A DNA stretch of 64,000 nt from DTYU01 sp040757355. Lineage in GTDB: Bacteria > Bacillota > Desulfotomaculia > Desulfotomaculales > Ammonificaceae. The position numbers and the translations under genes were made by a program. The notes beneath the pieces are model-generated. The model worked only from the letters and a program-made list of their open reading frames with translations. It ran no database searches and was not told the origin of the DNA. This document shows, piece after piece, positions 8,368-17,886 of the stretch (within the stretch, counting starts at the first letter, position 1; every line of letters starts with the position of its first letter). The DNA lies in NCBI GenBank assembly GCA_040757355.1, contig JBFLWY010000004.1, positions 1 through 64,000 of the forward strand, written 5' to 3'.

Positions 8368-8811
8368 TCATTTTTGGCCGCTGAAATCCTTTTTGGGCCA
8401 GTCGACCCGCGCCTCGGGAATACTGTCGAGTTCGGGAAAGTACGGTTTTAAATCCAAAAGCGGGCTCCCGTTAACCGCATCAAGGCCCCGGACCCGTAAG
8501 CGTTCGCCGTCAACCCGCAGCAGCTCAACCACACAGAACGCGATGGGATTGGGCCGAAAAGGGGCGCGGCAGGCGAACACCCCGCGAATTTCCGGCCCGT
8601 GCGGCGTTGTTCTCTGCAAAACGTCGCGGGACGCCAGATGGCACCAATAGAGGACGATCAGGTGAGTAGCCTTCTCGATGTCCTTTAAGGCGGGAGCAAA
8701 CTCCGGAAAGATCTCGATCTCGGATTCCGCCCCCGCCGGGCGCCCCTGGCGCGGTGCTTCTCTGGTGGTCTTGAAAGGCGAATGAATCACCCCGACCGGC
8801 CTGAGTTCCAT
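8368..8811 (-). CDS. trmO: tRNA (t6A37)-methyltransferase TrmO (TsaA family)
   Basis: A 147-residue single-domain member of the TsaA/TrmO family. Family members methylate N6-threonylcarbamoyladenosine at position 37 of certain tRNAs using SAM. Motifs include the N-terminal VGVIHSPF, EIFPEFAPALKDIE, and RAPFRPNPI (the SAM-binding RPNP core). The start at 8811 is preferred: it begins MELRPVGVIHSPF like the family and has GGAGGTGTAAGGCGGAG upstream. The longer frame adds 22 residues of no recognised sequence. Confidence 0.88.
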   Translation of the reverse strand: MELRPVGVIHSPFKTTREAPRQGRPAGAESEIEIFPEFAPALKDIEKATHLIVLYWCHLASRDVLQRTTPHGPEIRGVFACRAPFRPNPIAFCVVELLRVDGERLRVRGLDAVNGSPLLDLKPYFPELDSIPEARVDWPKKDFSGQK

Positions 8812-8936
8812 CTCCGCCTTACACCTCCGGGAAACCGCCGAAAAACCCCTACTCACAGTGTTCTCGCTAAAACTCATACCGGGGACCAGAATATGGCGAC
8901 TTCCTGTCTGTCATTGTGGCCGAGTTTCATTATGTT

Positions 8937-9743
8937 CTATTTCATCGCCTCGTCCGTTGTGGTCTTTTCCCGCAATTCCTCGTCCGGCGAAAAGGCTTCG
9001 AATATTTTTACCAGCGGCTTGATAAGATCCAGCGGCAGCGGAAAGACTATGGTACTTGAATTGTTCGTTGCGATCTCCCGCAGCGTCTGCAGGTAGCGGA
9101 GCTGGACGGTAACAGGCTCCCGTGCTATAACCCGGGCTGCTTCGGACAATTTCTCGGAGGCCTGCAGTTCACCCTCCGCGTGGATGATCTTCGCCCGGCG
9201 CTCCCGTTCCGCTTCCGCCTGGGCCGCCATCGCCCGCTGCATTGATGTCGGCAGTTCTACATCGCGGATCTCCACGAGGCCGACCTTTACGCCCCACGGC
9301 TCCGTACCCTCGTCGATGATCTGTTGGAGACGCTGGTTGATCGCCTCCCTGTGGCCTAAAAGCTCATCCAGGTCCGATTGCCCCAAAACGCTCCGCAGGG
9401 TCGTCTGGGCAAGCTGGGAGGTGGCGTGTACCGGGTCCATCACCTTGATTACGGCGTCTACTGGATTTAGAATCCTGAAGTACACCACTGCGTTCACCTT
9501 GACGGTAACCGTATCCCGGGTAATGACCTCCTGGGCCGGAACCTCCATGGTGACCACACGCAAGTCCACCTTCCGCATGCGCTCAATGATTGGAATCAGG
9601 AGAAAAAGTCCGGGTCCGCGTGCCCCGACGCACCGCCCCAGGCGGAAAATGACCCCCCGTTCGTACTCCTGCACCACCCTGATTGAAGCAGCCAGGAGAA
9701 ATACCGCTAAGACAAACAGGAACGTTGTGAAGCTGAAAAACAT
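8937..9743 (-). CDS. Slipin / stomatin-like SPFH protein
   Basis: A 268-residue SPFH (band 7) protein with an N-terminal membrane helix (about residues 1-20) and a stomatin-type domain (RVVQEYERGVIFRLGR, GLFLLIPIIERM, VDLRVVTMEVPAQEVIT). A helical segment follows (AEAERERRAKIIHAEGE). Such proteins form membrane oligomers and pair with NfeD proteases. Here the nfeD-type gene ends 13 bases before the chosen ATG, with GAGGTGG between, so the pair is one operon and probably one complex. Two GTG codons further upstream are alternative starts. Confidence 0.92.
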   Translation of the reverse strand: MFFSFTTFLFVLAVFLLAASIRVVQEYERGVIFRLGRCVGARGPGLFLLIPIIERMRKVDLRVVTMEVPAQEVITRDTVTVKVNAVVYFRILNPVDAVIKVMDPVHATSQLAQTTLRSVLGQSDLDELLGHREAINQRLQQIIDEGTEPWGVKVGLVEIRDVELPTSMQRAMAAQAEAERERRAKIIHAEGELQASEKLSEAARVIAREPVTVQLRYLQTLREIATNNSSTIVFPLPLDLIKPLVKIFEAFSPDEELREKTTTDEAMK

Positions 9744-9756
9744 CGTCGTCACCACC

Positions 9757-11112
9757 TCAATTATTAATAGATTTTTTACTAACCTTCAGACGCAGTCCTT
9801 CTACCCCGGTTACCTCCAACTTTTCACCCGCCGCCGCTTCTCCCTCCGTTAACACGGCCTTCCAGAGTTCCCCCGCCATAAAAACCGTTCCTTCCGGCTT
9901 GAGGGCTGACCTCGCCACCACTTCCCTGCCGACAAGTTCCTCAAAACCTGTCTGCACCCGGCGTTTTTGCCCCCGCACCACCGCGGTAACCAGCAGTCCC
10001 ATAAGGGCGGCCAGTGTCAGGCTCATCGCTGCCACCAGACCGATGCTGACCTGGATCCCCCCGTACCGCGTACTGAAAAGGAGAAGCGAGCCAAGAACAA
10101 ACGCAATGACGCCGCCGGCGCCCAACACCCCGTGCGTTGATGCAAAGACCTCGGCGACAAAACACCCAAAAGCGAGAAGTATTAACAGCAGCCCGCCCCA
10201 GTAAGCATCCAGCGTACCAAGGCTGTAAAGTCCCAGGAGAAGGGCTATGCCTCCAGCCACGCCCGGAAAGATCAGTCCGGGGTGATAAATTTCCACCATC
10301 AAGCCGGCCATTCCGAGCGTCATCAGGATGTAAGCGATGTCCGGGTTCAGGAGAGTATGAAGAAAACGCTCAACCCGGTTTGCCGTGAACGTCTCGAATA
10401 CAGCCCCGTTAAAGTTAAGGGTGATGGTGCGGTTGTCGGCAAGAGTAACCTTTTTCCCGTTCAGTGCCCGGCACAGTTCATCCTCACCCGTTGCCAGCGA
10501 GTCAACCAGTCCGTTTTTAACCGCCTCGGCGGCGGAAAAAGAACGGCTGCGGGTAACCATCTCCTCGGCCAGCTTTACGTTCCTGCCCCTCAGTTCCGCC
10601 AGGGAACGCATCCATGCCGCGGCGTCCGCGGCCGCCTTTTCGGCCGGCACCTTGTCTTCCTGCTCGCCGAGCGCCACCGGGTGGGCTGCGCCGATTCGCG
10701 TCCCCGGCGCCATCACCGCCGCATGCGCGCTCATGGTAATGAAGGCACCTGCGGAGGCGGCCCAGCCGCCGGCCGGGCTGACGTATACCACGACCGGTGT
10801 TTTCGCATTAACGATCCGGGTCACCATTTCCTGGGTAACGTTATACAGCCCGCCGGGGGTATTGAGTTTGATCAGGCATACCGCTTCCTCTTTTTCCGCC
10901 CGGTCTATTCCCCTTGAGAGGTAGTTCGCCGCAACCGGTACGACCGGACCGTCGACCTCAAGAACCACCACCCGCCGGCCGCCTTCCGCGCTCTTTTCAG
11001 CCGCCGCCCCGGCTGCACCGCCAGTCCAAGAACCTGCAGCCATTCCTGCGACGGTCAAGAGGAAGGCCGCCGCAAAACATCCCAGCATCGCCTGCGCGAC
11101 AAAACGCCGCAT
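9757..11112 (-). CDS. nfeD: NfeD-family membrane serine protease
   Basis: A 451-residue protein with a signal peptide (1-26), a ClpP-like serine protease domain (about 47-230), several membrane helices (about 250-385), and a C-terminal OB-fold NfeD domain (about 395-451). The probable nucleophile is S120 in AASAGAF, and the LNTPGG motif is at 83-88. This long form (class NfeD-1b) cleaves stomatin-like partners in archaea. The slipin gene follows directly, which fits that role. Confidence 0.93.
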   Translation of the reverse strand: MRRFVAQAMLGCFAAAFLLTVAGMAAGSWTGGAAGAAAEKSAEGGRRVVVLEVDGPVVPVAANYLSRGIDRAEKEEAVCLIKLNTPGGLYNVTQEMVTRIVNAKTPVVVYVSPAGGWAASAGAFITMSAHAAVMAPGTRIGAAHPVALGEQEDKVPAEKAAADAAAWMRSLAELRGRNVKLAEEMVTRSRSFSAAEAVKNGLVDSLATGEDELCRALNGKKVTLADNRTITLNFNGAVFETFTANRVERFLHTLLNPDIAYILMTLGMAGLMVEIYHPGLIFPGVAGGIALLLGLYSLGTLDAYWGGLLLILLAFGCFVAEVFASTHGVLGAGGVIAFVLGSLLLFSTRYGGIQVSIGLVAAMSLTLAALMGLLVTAVVRGQKRRVQTGFEELVGREVVARSALKPEGTVFMAGELWKAVLTEGEAAAGEKLEVTGVEGLRLKVSKKSINN

Positions 11113-11311
11113 CTAATCACTCCGGATATTTAATAGCTTAACTTTTGCAGTTGCAGTTGACCAGCCGACTTACCAACTTCGTTTCCTGATAAAGTTCGCC
11201 GCCCTTTTCCGCTTTACCTGCAAGAAAAACTTCCCTTTCGGGAGGAAAAAACGTACAAACGGCAAAAACTAATTCCAACAGCCAATATATTCTCAAATCA
11301 AGAGTTGAGGA

Positions 11312-11851
11312 ATGGCGAAGAATGACGGCCCCAAGATACTCCTGACGGGACAGCCGGGTATCGGCAAAACCACGGTTATTGTCCGCCTCGCCTCGCTGCT
11401 GGGGGAGTCGGCCGCAGGTTTTTACACCGCGGAGTTGCGTGAGAAAGGGAAACGGGTCGGGTTCAAAGTGGTTACGCTCGGCGGAAGGGAGGAAACCCTC
11501 TCGCACGTTGACTTGAGTTCTCCGTATAAGGTAGGCAAATACGGGGTCAACCTGACCGGTCTCGCCCCGGCCTTCGCAGAGATTGAAAACGCTTTGGAGC
11601 AGCAGCAAAGGCGGTGCCTGTTGATCGATGAAATCGGCAGAATGGAACTCCTGGTGCCCGGTTTTCACGAACTCATCCTGAGGGTTTTTGAAAGTCCTTT
11701 GCCGCTGGTGGCCACGGTACCCTTAAAACCCCTGCCGTTCACCGACGCGCTGAAAAGGAAGCTCGACGTAACGCTGTTTCAGGTTACGGTATCAAACCGC
11801 GAGGAGTTGCCCGCACAAATCTACGCTGCCTTAAGTACGGCTAAAATTTAA
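11312..11851 (+). CDS. THEP1-type nucleoside-triphosphatase
   Basis: A 179-residue P-loop NTPase of the NTPase_1/THEP1 family, known mainly from archaea and thermophiles, with broad NTP/dNTP hydrolysis in vitro. Walker A is GQPGIGKT (13-20), followed by the family GFYTAELRE motif (37-44). Walker B is LLIDEIGRMEL (103-113). Its biological role is unknown. It runs divergently from nfeD and is followed after 40 bases by the cyclophilin-like gene, so the two may be co-transcribed. Confidence 0.9.
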   Translation: MAKNDGPKILLTGQPGIGKTTVIVRLASLLGESAAGFYTAELREKGKRVGFKVVTLGGREETLSHVDLSSPYKVGKYGVNLTGLAPAFAEIENALEQQQRRCLLIDEIGRMELLVPGFHELILRVFESPLPLVATVPLKPLPFTDALKRKLDVTLFQVTVSNREELPAQIYAALSTAKI

Positions 11852-11891
11852 TTTCTCGGAAATTTCTTTAGAGTAAAGGGGATGGTCTGGC

Positions 11892-12281
11892 ATGGGTTTA
11901 GCGAAGGAAGAGCGGCACGTGTTGATAACCGCCGGCGGGGTGACCGTCGAAGCAGAACTGAACGATTCCGAGACGGCAAAAGCGATCTGGGACGCGCTGC
12001 CGATTAAAGGACGGGTCAATACCTGGGGAGAAGAAATCTACTTTTATATTCAACTGACCCTGCAACCGGAGAGCCCCCAGGAACTGGTCGCCATGGGAGA
12101 CGTAGCATACTGGCCGGACGGACCGGCGCTGTGCATCTTCTTCGGCCCAACTCCGGCGAGCAGAGGGGATGAGATCAGGCCGGCCAGTCCGGTGAACGTC
12201 TTCGGAACCGTACTCGGCGACCCCACAACACTACGCCAGGTACACGACGGCGCTGAGATAACCTTTACTAAGAAAGAGTGA
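11892..12281 (+). CDS. Cyclophilin-like fold protein (TM1367 type)
   Basis: A 129-residue protein of the cyclophilin_like family (PF04126), whose structure resembles cyclophilin but for which prolyl isomerase activity is not established. Motifs: TVEAELNDSETAKAIWDALP (18-37), NTWGEEIYFYI and GDVAYWPDGPALCIFFGPTPAS, ending in a VNVFGTVLGDP segment. Follows the NTPase gene on the plus strand. Confidence 0.88.
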   Translation: MGLAKEERHVLITAGGVTVEAELNDSETAKAIWDALPIKGRVNTWGEEIYFYIQLTLQPESPQELVAMGDVAYWPDGPALCIFFGPTPASRGDEIRPASPVNVFGTVLGDPTTLRQVHDGAEITFTKKE

Positions 12282-12344
12282 ATAGTTTGTACAACAGTAC
12301 TGACCGGTACCCCCGGTCCAGCCTATAGTTAAAGCGAGGCAGCA

Positions 12345-14063
12345 TCAGAGTGTCTTCAACCCGGCTGCGGCGTCTTCTTCCGGTTCCTCATCGACAACCG
12401 GCGGGGGCTCCGGTGGACAGACACGGGTTTCCACCAATTCCCCGGCGGTCGTCAGCGCGATGTTGCGGAGGTGCTCGGTTATCCTGAGATAGGCGTTTAA
12501 CAGTTCAAGGTGGAGGCGTGAAGAGAGTTCCGTCTCTCTTATCCCCTCCTGCAAGCGGTAAATATGGGTACTCTTTAGTCCCCGCTCCAGCTTGAGTATC
12601 TTCGGGTGCAGCTTGATAGCCTGCTCCGCGAGGCAGTAGTCCGCTGTTACCAGGGCTTTGTGGGTGAGGCGCATCATCACGCAGACCTCTTCGTACATTA
12701 TGACCAGCTCATCCCACCCCGTCTTTGAAAAGGTTATCTTCTCCCTGATCTTGTTTTGTAACAACGGTACAACATTCTTGCTGATAATATCGCTTATCAG
12801 TTCAAGATCGTTTAAAACCTTGACGAGACCCATGCCTTTCTCGAACTCGTTACGGTGCAGCGGTCTGCGCAGAAGCAAGGTTACATAATTCGTAGCTTTT
12901 GTAAAGAGGACGTTGACGACGTTCTCTTTGTGGACAATCCGGTCTATCAGGTCGAAGTTGTTGGAGCGCAATACACGGTCCACGTCCCGGAACATCCGCA
13001 GGACCTCCGCCGACAGCCTTACCACTTCCCGGTAGGCTAGACCGAGGGCAATGGAAGGAGTGTTGAGCAAGGCTTCGTTAAGGTACTTGGGTTCGAACTC
13101 CGGCATTTTTTTGTCGGGAATGAACCGCTCGAGGACAGTCACCCCGATGTTGCGGAAAGGGAAAAAGGCAAAGGTGATGATAACATTAAAAAGGGTATGG
13201 GCATTGGCGACCTGGAAACTCGGCGAAGCGGTGACGGAGGTCAACCAGTGAACAAACGGCACGGCAAAGGGGAACACTATGCAGGTCCCGCCGAGCTTTG
13301 CGAAGAAGTGCGCCGCCGCGACGCGCTGGGCTTCGCGCTGCGAGCCGAGGCTTGATAAAAGGGCGGTAAACGAAGTACCGACATTGGCACCCAGAATAAA
13401 ATAAAAGGCGGCAAGGGGGCTGATCAACCCTTGCGTTGCGAGTACCACGATGACACCCAGTGCCGCCGCGCTGCTGTGCACCAGAAAGGTAAAAACGGCT
13501 GCCACGATAATTGCCAGCAGCGGGCTGTTGCAGACCTGTAAAAGGGCGTCGTGAAAAAGGGGGGAGTGTCGCAGAGGCACCATCGCGTCCGCCATTATCT
13601 TCAGTCCTAAAAACAACAGGCCGAACCCGATGATCGCCTGACCCACCCGCCGGTAACGGTCTCTTTTGGCGAAGAAAACGATTGTGGCACCTACGGCCAC
13701 AATGGGGAGTGATACCTCCGTAACCTTTAGGGCGATAAGCTGCGCGGTAACCGTTGTGCCGATATCAGCCCCGAGGATGACCGGCAGGCACTGGCGCAGT
13801 TTGACCACGGCGGCATTCGCCAAACCTACGAGAATTACCGTTGTTGCAGTGCTGCTCTGGAAGAGAACTGTGATCAGCGCACCGGCAAGAAGACCCAAAA
13901 AAGGCCTGTCGGTTACGGATCCCAAGACCCGTCGCAGCTTTTGTCCGGCGATTTTCTGGAGCCCCTCGCTCATTACGCTGATACCATATAGAAGGAGCCC
14001 CATACCCCCTAAGAGCATCAGGACCATCATTGTTAACGACGAGTTTTGCGGCAAAACGTGCAC
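12345..14063 (-). CDS. Na/Pi cotransporter family protein with PhoU-like domain
   Basis: A 572-residue membrane protein. Two NaPi repeats carry the characteristic QSST/HSSA motifs (VLFQSSTATTVILVGLANA near residue 70 and FLVHSSAAALGVIVV near 195). These are followed by a soluble PhoU-like helical region (about 340-550). Members exchange phosphate with sodium; some act in export. The start is uncertain: a GTG at 14063 sits almost on the GAGG ribosome site, while a TTG three codons later (14054) has better spacing. No pho genes are adjacent. Confidence 0.9.
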   Translation of the reverse strand: MHVLPQNSSLTMMVLMLLGGMGLLLYGISVMSEGLQKIAGQKLRRVLGSVTDRPFLGLLAGALITVLFQSSTATTVILVGLANAAVVKLRQCLPVILGADIGTTVTAQLIALKVTEVSLPIVAVGATIVFFAKRDRYRRVGQAIIGFGLLFLGLKIMADAMVPLRHSPLFHDALLQVCNSPLLAIIVAAVFTFLVHSSAAALGVIVVLATQGLISPLAAFYFILGANVGTSFTALLSSLGSQREAQRVAAAHFFAKLGGTCIVFPFAVPFVHWLTSVTASPSFQVANAHTLFNVIITFAFFPFRNIGVTVLERFIPDKKMPEFEPKYLNEALLNTPSIALGLAYREVVRLSAEVLRMFRDVDRVLRSNNFDLIDRIVHKENVVNVLFTKATNYVTLLLRRPLHRNEFEKGMGLVKVLNDLELISDIISKNVVPLLQNKIREKITFSKTGWDELVIMYEEVCVMMRLTHKALVTADYCLAEQAIKLHPKILKLERGLKSTHIYRLQEGIRETELSSRLHLELLNAYLRITEHLRNIALTTAGELVETRVCPPEPPPVVDEEPEEDAAAGLKTL

Positions 14064-14163
14064 CTCTAAATTCTCAGGTCCTGATTATATCTTATTATGC
14101 CGGATGACTAATGACAATAATCAATAATCTTGTAAATAAACCCCAAAAGACCAGCATGTTTTT

Positions 14164-15948
14164 TTATACTTTTTTCTGTTCCTTTACGTCCAGCCGTATA
14201 TACAAGTCCTTAAGTTGACGTTCCGCCACCGGGGACGGTGCCTGAGTCATAAGGTCCTGGGCGCTCTGGGTCTTCGGAAAGGGGATGACGTCACGGATGG
14301 TGTTACGGCCGAGCAGCAGCATCAGCAGCCGGTCAAAACCGAAGGCGATCCCGCCGTGGGGCGGCGCGCCGTACTCAAAAGCATCGAGAAGAAACCCGAA
14401 CTTCTCCGTCGCCTCTTCGCGCGGGATTTCTATCGCCTGAAAGACCTTCTCCTGAACCTCCCGCCGGTGTATGCGGACGCTCCCGCCGCCCAGTTCGACC
14501 CCGTTCAGCACCAGGTCGTAAGCCTGGGCGCGCACCCGCCCGGGGTCGGTAGACAGGAGGGGGATGTCCTCATCCCGCGGAGCAGTAAAAGGGTGATGCA
14601 CTGCAACATATCGCTTTTCGTCCTCGTCGTACTCGACAAGGGGGAAGTCGACAATCCATACGAAGGCAAAGCCCGGCGGTATCAGCTCCAAAAGCCCCGC
14701 AAGATGGGTGCGGAGCGCTCCCAGGCTCCGGTCCACGACCTGTCTCTTGTCGGCCACAAACAGCAGCAGGTCGCCCGCTTTTGCTTCAAGCCGCGCAGTA
14801 ATTATTTCGATTTGACCCGGTTCGAAAAACTTCAGGATCGGGGATTTTGGCCCTTCAGGTGTAACCTGGATATAAGCCAGGCCTTTTGCGCCGAAAGTCG
14901 CCGCATAGCGGGTAAGCTCATCGATCTCTCGCCGGCTGAAACCCGCTGCCCCGGGGACAGTGATCCCCTTCACGCAACCCCCCTCTGCAACAGCCTGGGC
15001 AAACACCTTAAATCCTGAGCCCGCCGCGACATCCGTCACTTCTACAAGATGCATGCCGTAGCGAATGTCCGGTTTATCTGTACCATAAACAGATACCGCT
15101 TCCTGATAAGTCAGTCGTGGGAAGGGACGAACGACTTCGATACCCGCAACCTCCCGGCAGATGTCAGCAATGAGTGCCTCGCTGAGCGCAAGTATGTCAT
15201 CTACGCCGACAAACGACATTTCGAGGTCGATCTGGGTAAACTCCGGCTGGCGGTCTGCACGCAAGTCCTCGTCCCGGAAGCAGCGCACGATTTGAAAGTA
15301 ACGCTCTACGCCCGCCACCATCAAGATCTGTTTAAAGAGCTGCGGGGACTGCGGGAGAGCATAAAAACGCCCCGGATTAACCCGGCTTGGCACCAGGTAA
15401 TCACGTGCCCCCTCCGGTGTACTCTTGGTCAGCATCGGCGTCTCGATTTCCCAGAAACCGCGAGCATCGAGGAAGTCCCGTGCCGCTTTCGCAGCCCGGT
15501 GCCGCATCCCGAGCGCGCGGAGCATCTCCGGCCGTCTGAGGTCAAGATAGCGGTACCTGAGGCGCAAATCCTCGTCAACGTTCAGGTCGTCCTCAATATA
15601 AAAGGGCGGCGTCTTCGCCCGGTTCAGGATCAGGCACGAACCGGCGTATACCTCGATCCCGCCGGTTTTAAGCTTCGGGTTCTCGGTCCCTTCCGGGCGT
15701 TTTCTGACCTGCCCCTCCACCTGAACAACGTATTCGCTGCGGACCGTCTCGGCGAGCGCAAAAGCCCTCCCGCTTACTTCCGGACTGAAAACCACTTGTA
15801 CAACGCCTTCTCGGTCCCTGAGGTCTACAAAAATAAGGCCGCCGTGATCCCGCCGGCTTTGGACCCATCCCGCAAGCAGAACGGTCTCCCCTATTTCCCC
15901 TTCCCCAAGGCCGCCGCAATAGTGAGTCCGGTACAACGTTGCCGCCAT
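14164..15948 (-). CDS. aspS: Aspartyl-tRNA synthetase
   Basis: A 594-residue bacterial-type class IIb synthetase. The start at 15948 is set by MAATLYRTHYCGGL, which matches family N termini, and by GGGAGGATTAAG before the ATG; the longer frame runs into hisS sequence. An N-terminal OB-fold (GWVQSRRDHGGLIFVDLRD) precedes motif 1 near 133, motif 2 (FRDEDLRADRQPEFTQID), the GAD insertion domain, and motif 3 (GIAFGFDRLLMLL). Whether it also charges tRNA-Asn cannot be told. It lies 53 bases after hisS, the usual hisS-aspS pair. Confidence 0.97.
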   Translation of the reverse strand: MAATLYRTHYCGGLGEGEIGETVLLAGWVQSRRDHGGLIFVDLRDREGVVQVVFSPEVSGRAFALAETVRSEYVVQVEGQVRKRPEGTENPKLKTGGIEVYAGSCLILNRAKTPPFYIEDDLNVDEDLRLRYRYLDLRRPEMLRALGMRHRAAKAARDFLDARGFWEIETPMLTKSTPEGARDYLVPSRVNPGRFYALPQSPQLFKQILMVAGVERYFQIVRCFRDEDLRADRQPEFTQIDLEMSFVGVDDILALSEALIADICREVAGIEVVRPFPRLTYQEAVSVYGTDKPDIRYGMHLVEVTDVAAGSGFKVFAQAVAEGGCVKGITVPGAAGFSRREIDELTRYAATFGAKGLAYIQVTPEGPKSPILKFFEPGQIEIITARLEAKAGDLLLFVADKRQVVDRSLGALRTHLAGLLELIPPGFAFVWIVDFPLVEYDEDEKRYVAVHHPFTAPRDEDIPLLSTDPGRVRAQAYDLVLNGVELGGGSVRIHRREVQEKVFQAIEIPREEATEKFGFLLDAFEYGAPPHGGIAFGFDRLLMLLLGRNTIRDVIPFPKTQSAQDLMTQAPSPVAERQLKDLYIRLDVKEQKKV

Positions 15949-16001
15949 CTTAATCCTCCCGCTTGTATGTTTTGTACAGACCGGCTGAACGCCGGTTCGG
16001 T

Positions 16002-17258
16002 CTATTTTTGCTGCATCCTCAGCCACGCTACCAGTTCCGTCTCGGGAATCTCCGTCTGTCCCCCGGTTTCCATGTCGCGCACGGCAACACACCCCCTGCT
16101 CAGTTCCTCTTCACCCAATATGACCACCCACCGCACGCCGCGCCGATCCGCCTGCTTCAACTGGCCCTTTAGCCCACGGCCGGTATACTCCCTGTCCACC
16201 GAAATACCGGCTTCACGCAATCGGCGCAGGACCCCAGGCAGTTTCGCGGCCGCGCCTTCCCCGGCGGTGACCACAAAAGCCTCCGGCCGTGCTGCACCAG
16301 GCAACTTTACCGCTTGCTGTTCAAGCGCGCGTAAGGTCCGCTCGAGACCAACGGCGAAGCCCACCCCCGGTGTCGGCGGTCCGCCGCAGGTCTCTACAAG
16401 GTTGTCGTACCGGCCGCCGCCGCCGATTGCACCCTGCGCACCGGCACCCGGTACCACAACCTCAAAGGCGGTGCCGGTATAATAGTCGAGACCCCGGACC
16501 AGGCGAGGGTTGACGGTATAGCAGGTGTCGGCAGCCTCAAGCTCCTTTTTTACAGCCTGAAAGTGCGTCTCGCAGCGGTAACAGAGGAATTCTAAGGGAA
16601 CAGGAGCTTGTTTCGCCAGTTCGCGGCACTTTTCTTCTTTGCAGTCCAGCAGCCGCAGGGGGTTCCGCTCAACCCGGTCTTTACAGTCCCGGCAAAGGTT
16701 TTGTAATACTTGCGTGAAATAGTTTCGGAGCGCCGCTGTCAGTTCTTCCCTGCATCCGGCACACCCGACGCTGTTGATCTCCAGGGTAAGGTTCTTGAGT
16801 CCGATTCTTTCGTAAAAGTCCATAAGCAGTGCAATGACCTCAGCATCTACCGCCGGGTCGGCTGATCCGAAAACCTCCACACCAAACTGGTGGAACTGCC
16901 GGTAGCGCCACGCCTGCGGGCGGTCATACCGGAACATCGGCCCTATATAATATAGCTTCACTGGCTGCGGCCAGGTGTGGAGGTTATTTTCGATAAACGC
17001 CCTCACTACCGGTGCCGTTCCTTCCGGACGGAGCGAGAGGCTCCGGCCGCGCCGGTCGGTAAAAGAGTACATTTCCTTGGCCACGATATCGGTCTCTTCC
17101 CCCACCCCGCGCTGGAAGAGTTCGGTGAATTCGAACACCGGGGTGCGTATTTCCTGATAACCGTAAACCCTTGTGAGTTCACGAATTACACTTTCAAGGT
17201 ATTGCCAGCGCTCAACTTCGCCGGGAAGAATGTCGTGGACACCCCGCGGCTTCTTCAT
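16002..17258 (-). CDS. hisS: Histidyl-tRNA synthetase
   Basis: A 418-residue class IIa synthetase starting MKKPRGVHDILPGE. Motif 2 is RPEGTAPVVRAF, the histidine-specific loop is GLDYYTGTAFEV, and a C-terminal anticodon-binding domain is present (VVILGEEELSRG). A Cys-rich insertion near residues 170-225 (CAGC, CRDC, CKEEKC, CYRC) looks like a zinc-binding element found in some Gram-positive HisRS. Start ATG has GGAGAAAGG upstream. First gene of the hisS-aspS pair. Confidence 0.97.
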   Translation of the reverse strand: MKKPRGVHDILPGEVERWQYLESVIRELTRVYGYQEIRTPVFEFTELFQRGVGEETDIVAKEMYSFTDRRGRSLSLRPEGTAPVVRAFIENNLHTWPQPVKLYYIGPMFRYDRPQAWRYRQFHQFGVEVFGSADPAVDAEVIALLMDFYERIGLKNLTLEINSVGCAGCREELTAALRNYFTQVLQNLCRDCKDRVERNPLRLLDCKEEKCRELAKQAPVPLEFLCYRCETHFQAVKKELEAADTCYTVNPRLVRGLDYYTGTAFEVVVPGAGAQGAIGGGGRYDNLVETCGGPPTPGVGFAVGLERTLRALEQQAVKLPGAARPEAFVVTAGEGAAAKLPGVLRRLREAGISVDREYTGRGLKGQLKQADRRGVRWVVILGEEELSRGCVAVRDMETGGQTEIPETELVAWLRMQQK

Positions 17259-17477
17259 TGACCTTTCTCCTTAAACCTCTTTGATAAACCAATAAACCCG
17301 TACCGTGAAGCACGGGCAAGGTCAGGGTTAACGCCGTTCCGTAACCAGCGATATTTTACCACACGCCGGGAAACGGTTGCAACAAAGCGCGCAAGTTTGA
17401 AACTTCATGTATCGGGAGTTCTGCAACCCGGTTCATTAGCATAGAATTCAAGCAAAACCGAAGGACGGGGTGAAAAA

Positions 17478-17876
17478 ATGCCCGGTAAGTTACAGAAGGA
17501 ACCGGTTAAGGGACTTGACCTGCTTGCTGTCGGACGCGGCACGCTGGCGGGCGCCCTGGCCTCGTTTGCGGGCACCATTCTGGCCGCTTGCCTTTTTTAC
17601 TTCACTGAAATCTCGGAAAGTACTTTTCCCTACGTAGTTTCATTCGTTCTCTTCCTCAGCGCGATACTCGCCGGTTGTCTTGCTTCCAGGTACGCAGGCT
17701 GTAAAGGGCTCGCACACGGCGCCGCTGCGGGAACGGCGATTTTTCTCATTTTGTGGCTTGCCGCCGTCAGCGTCGTCCCCGGACCGGTAACTTCCGCCAT
17801 GCTCTTGAAGAAGTTCTTCCTCCTGGCAGCCGGTGGTGCTGTCGGCGGGTTTATCGGCATCGCACTGATTCCCTGA
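17478..17876 (+). CDS. TIGR04086 family membrane protein
   Basis: A 132-residue protein with four predicted membrane helices (about residues 22-44, 50-68, 76-98, 108-130) rich in Gly and Ala. The pattern GRGTLAGALASFAG near the N terminus fits the TIGR04086 family of small membrane proteins found in Gram-positive spore formers, of unknown function. The ribosome site GGACGGGGTG lies before the ATG. It is divergent from hisS and convergent with the M24 peptidase gene. Confidence 0.8.
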   Translation: MPGKLQKEPVKGLDLLAVGRGTLAGALASFAGTILAACLFYFTEISESTFPYVVSFVLFLSAILAGCLASRYAGCKGLAHGAAAGTAIFLILWLAAVSVVPGPVTSAMLLKKFFLLAAGGAVGGFIGIALIP

Positions 17877-17886
17877 ATTGATTATC

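Noticed and set aside
15049..16482. 477-codon plus-strand frame opposite aspS and hisS
   Set aside because: It lies antisense to two certain synthetase genes, has no ribosome site or family resemblance, and long antisense frames are expected opposite GC-rich genes.
17259..17477. T-box leader before hisS
   Set aside because: Gram-positive hisS-aspS operons often have one, but I could not find the conserved T-box sequence or its hairpin here on the minus strand.
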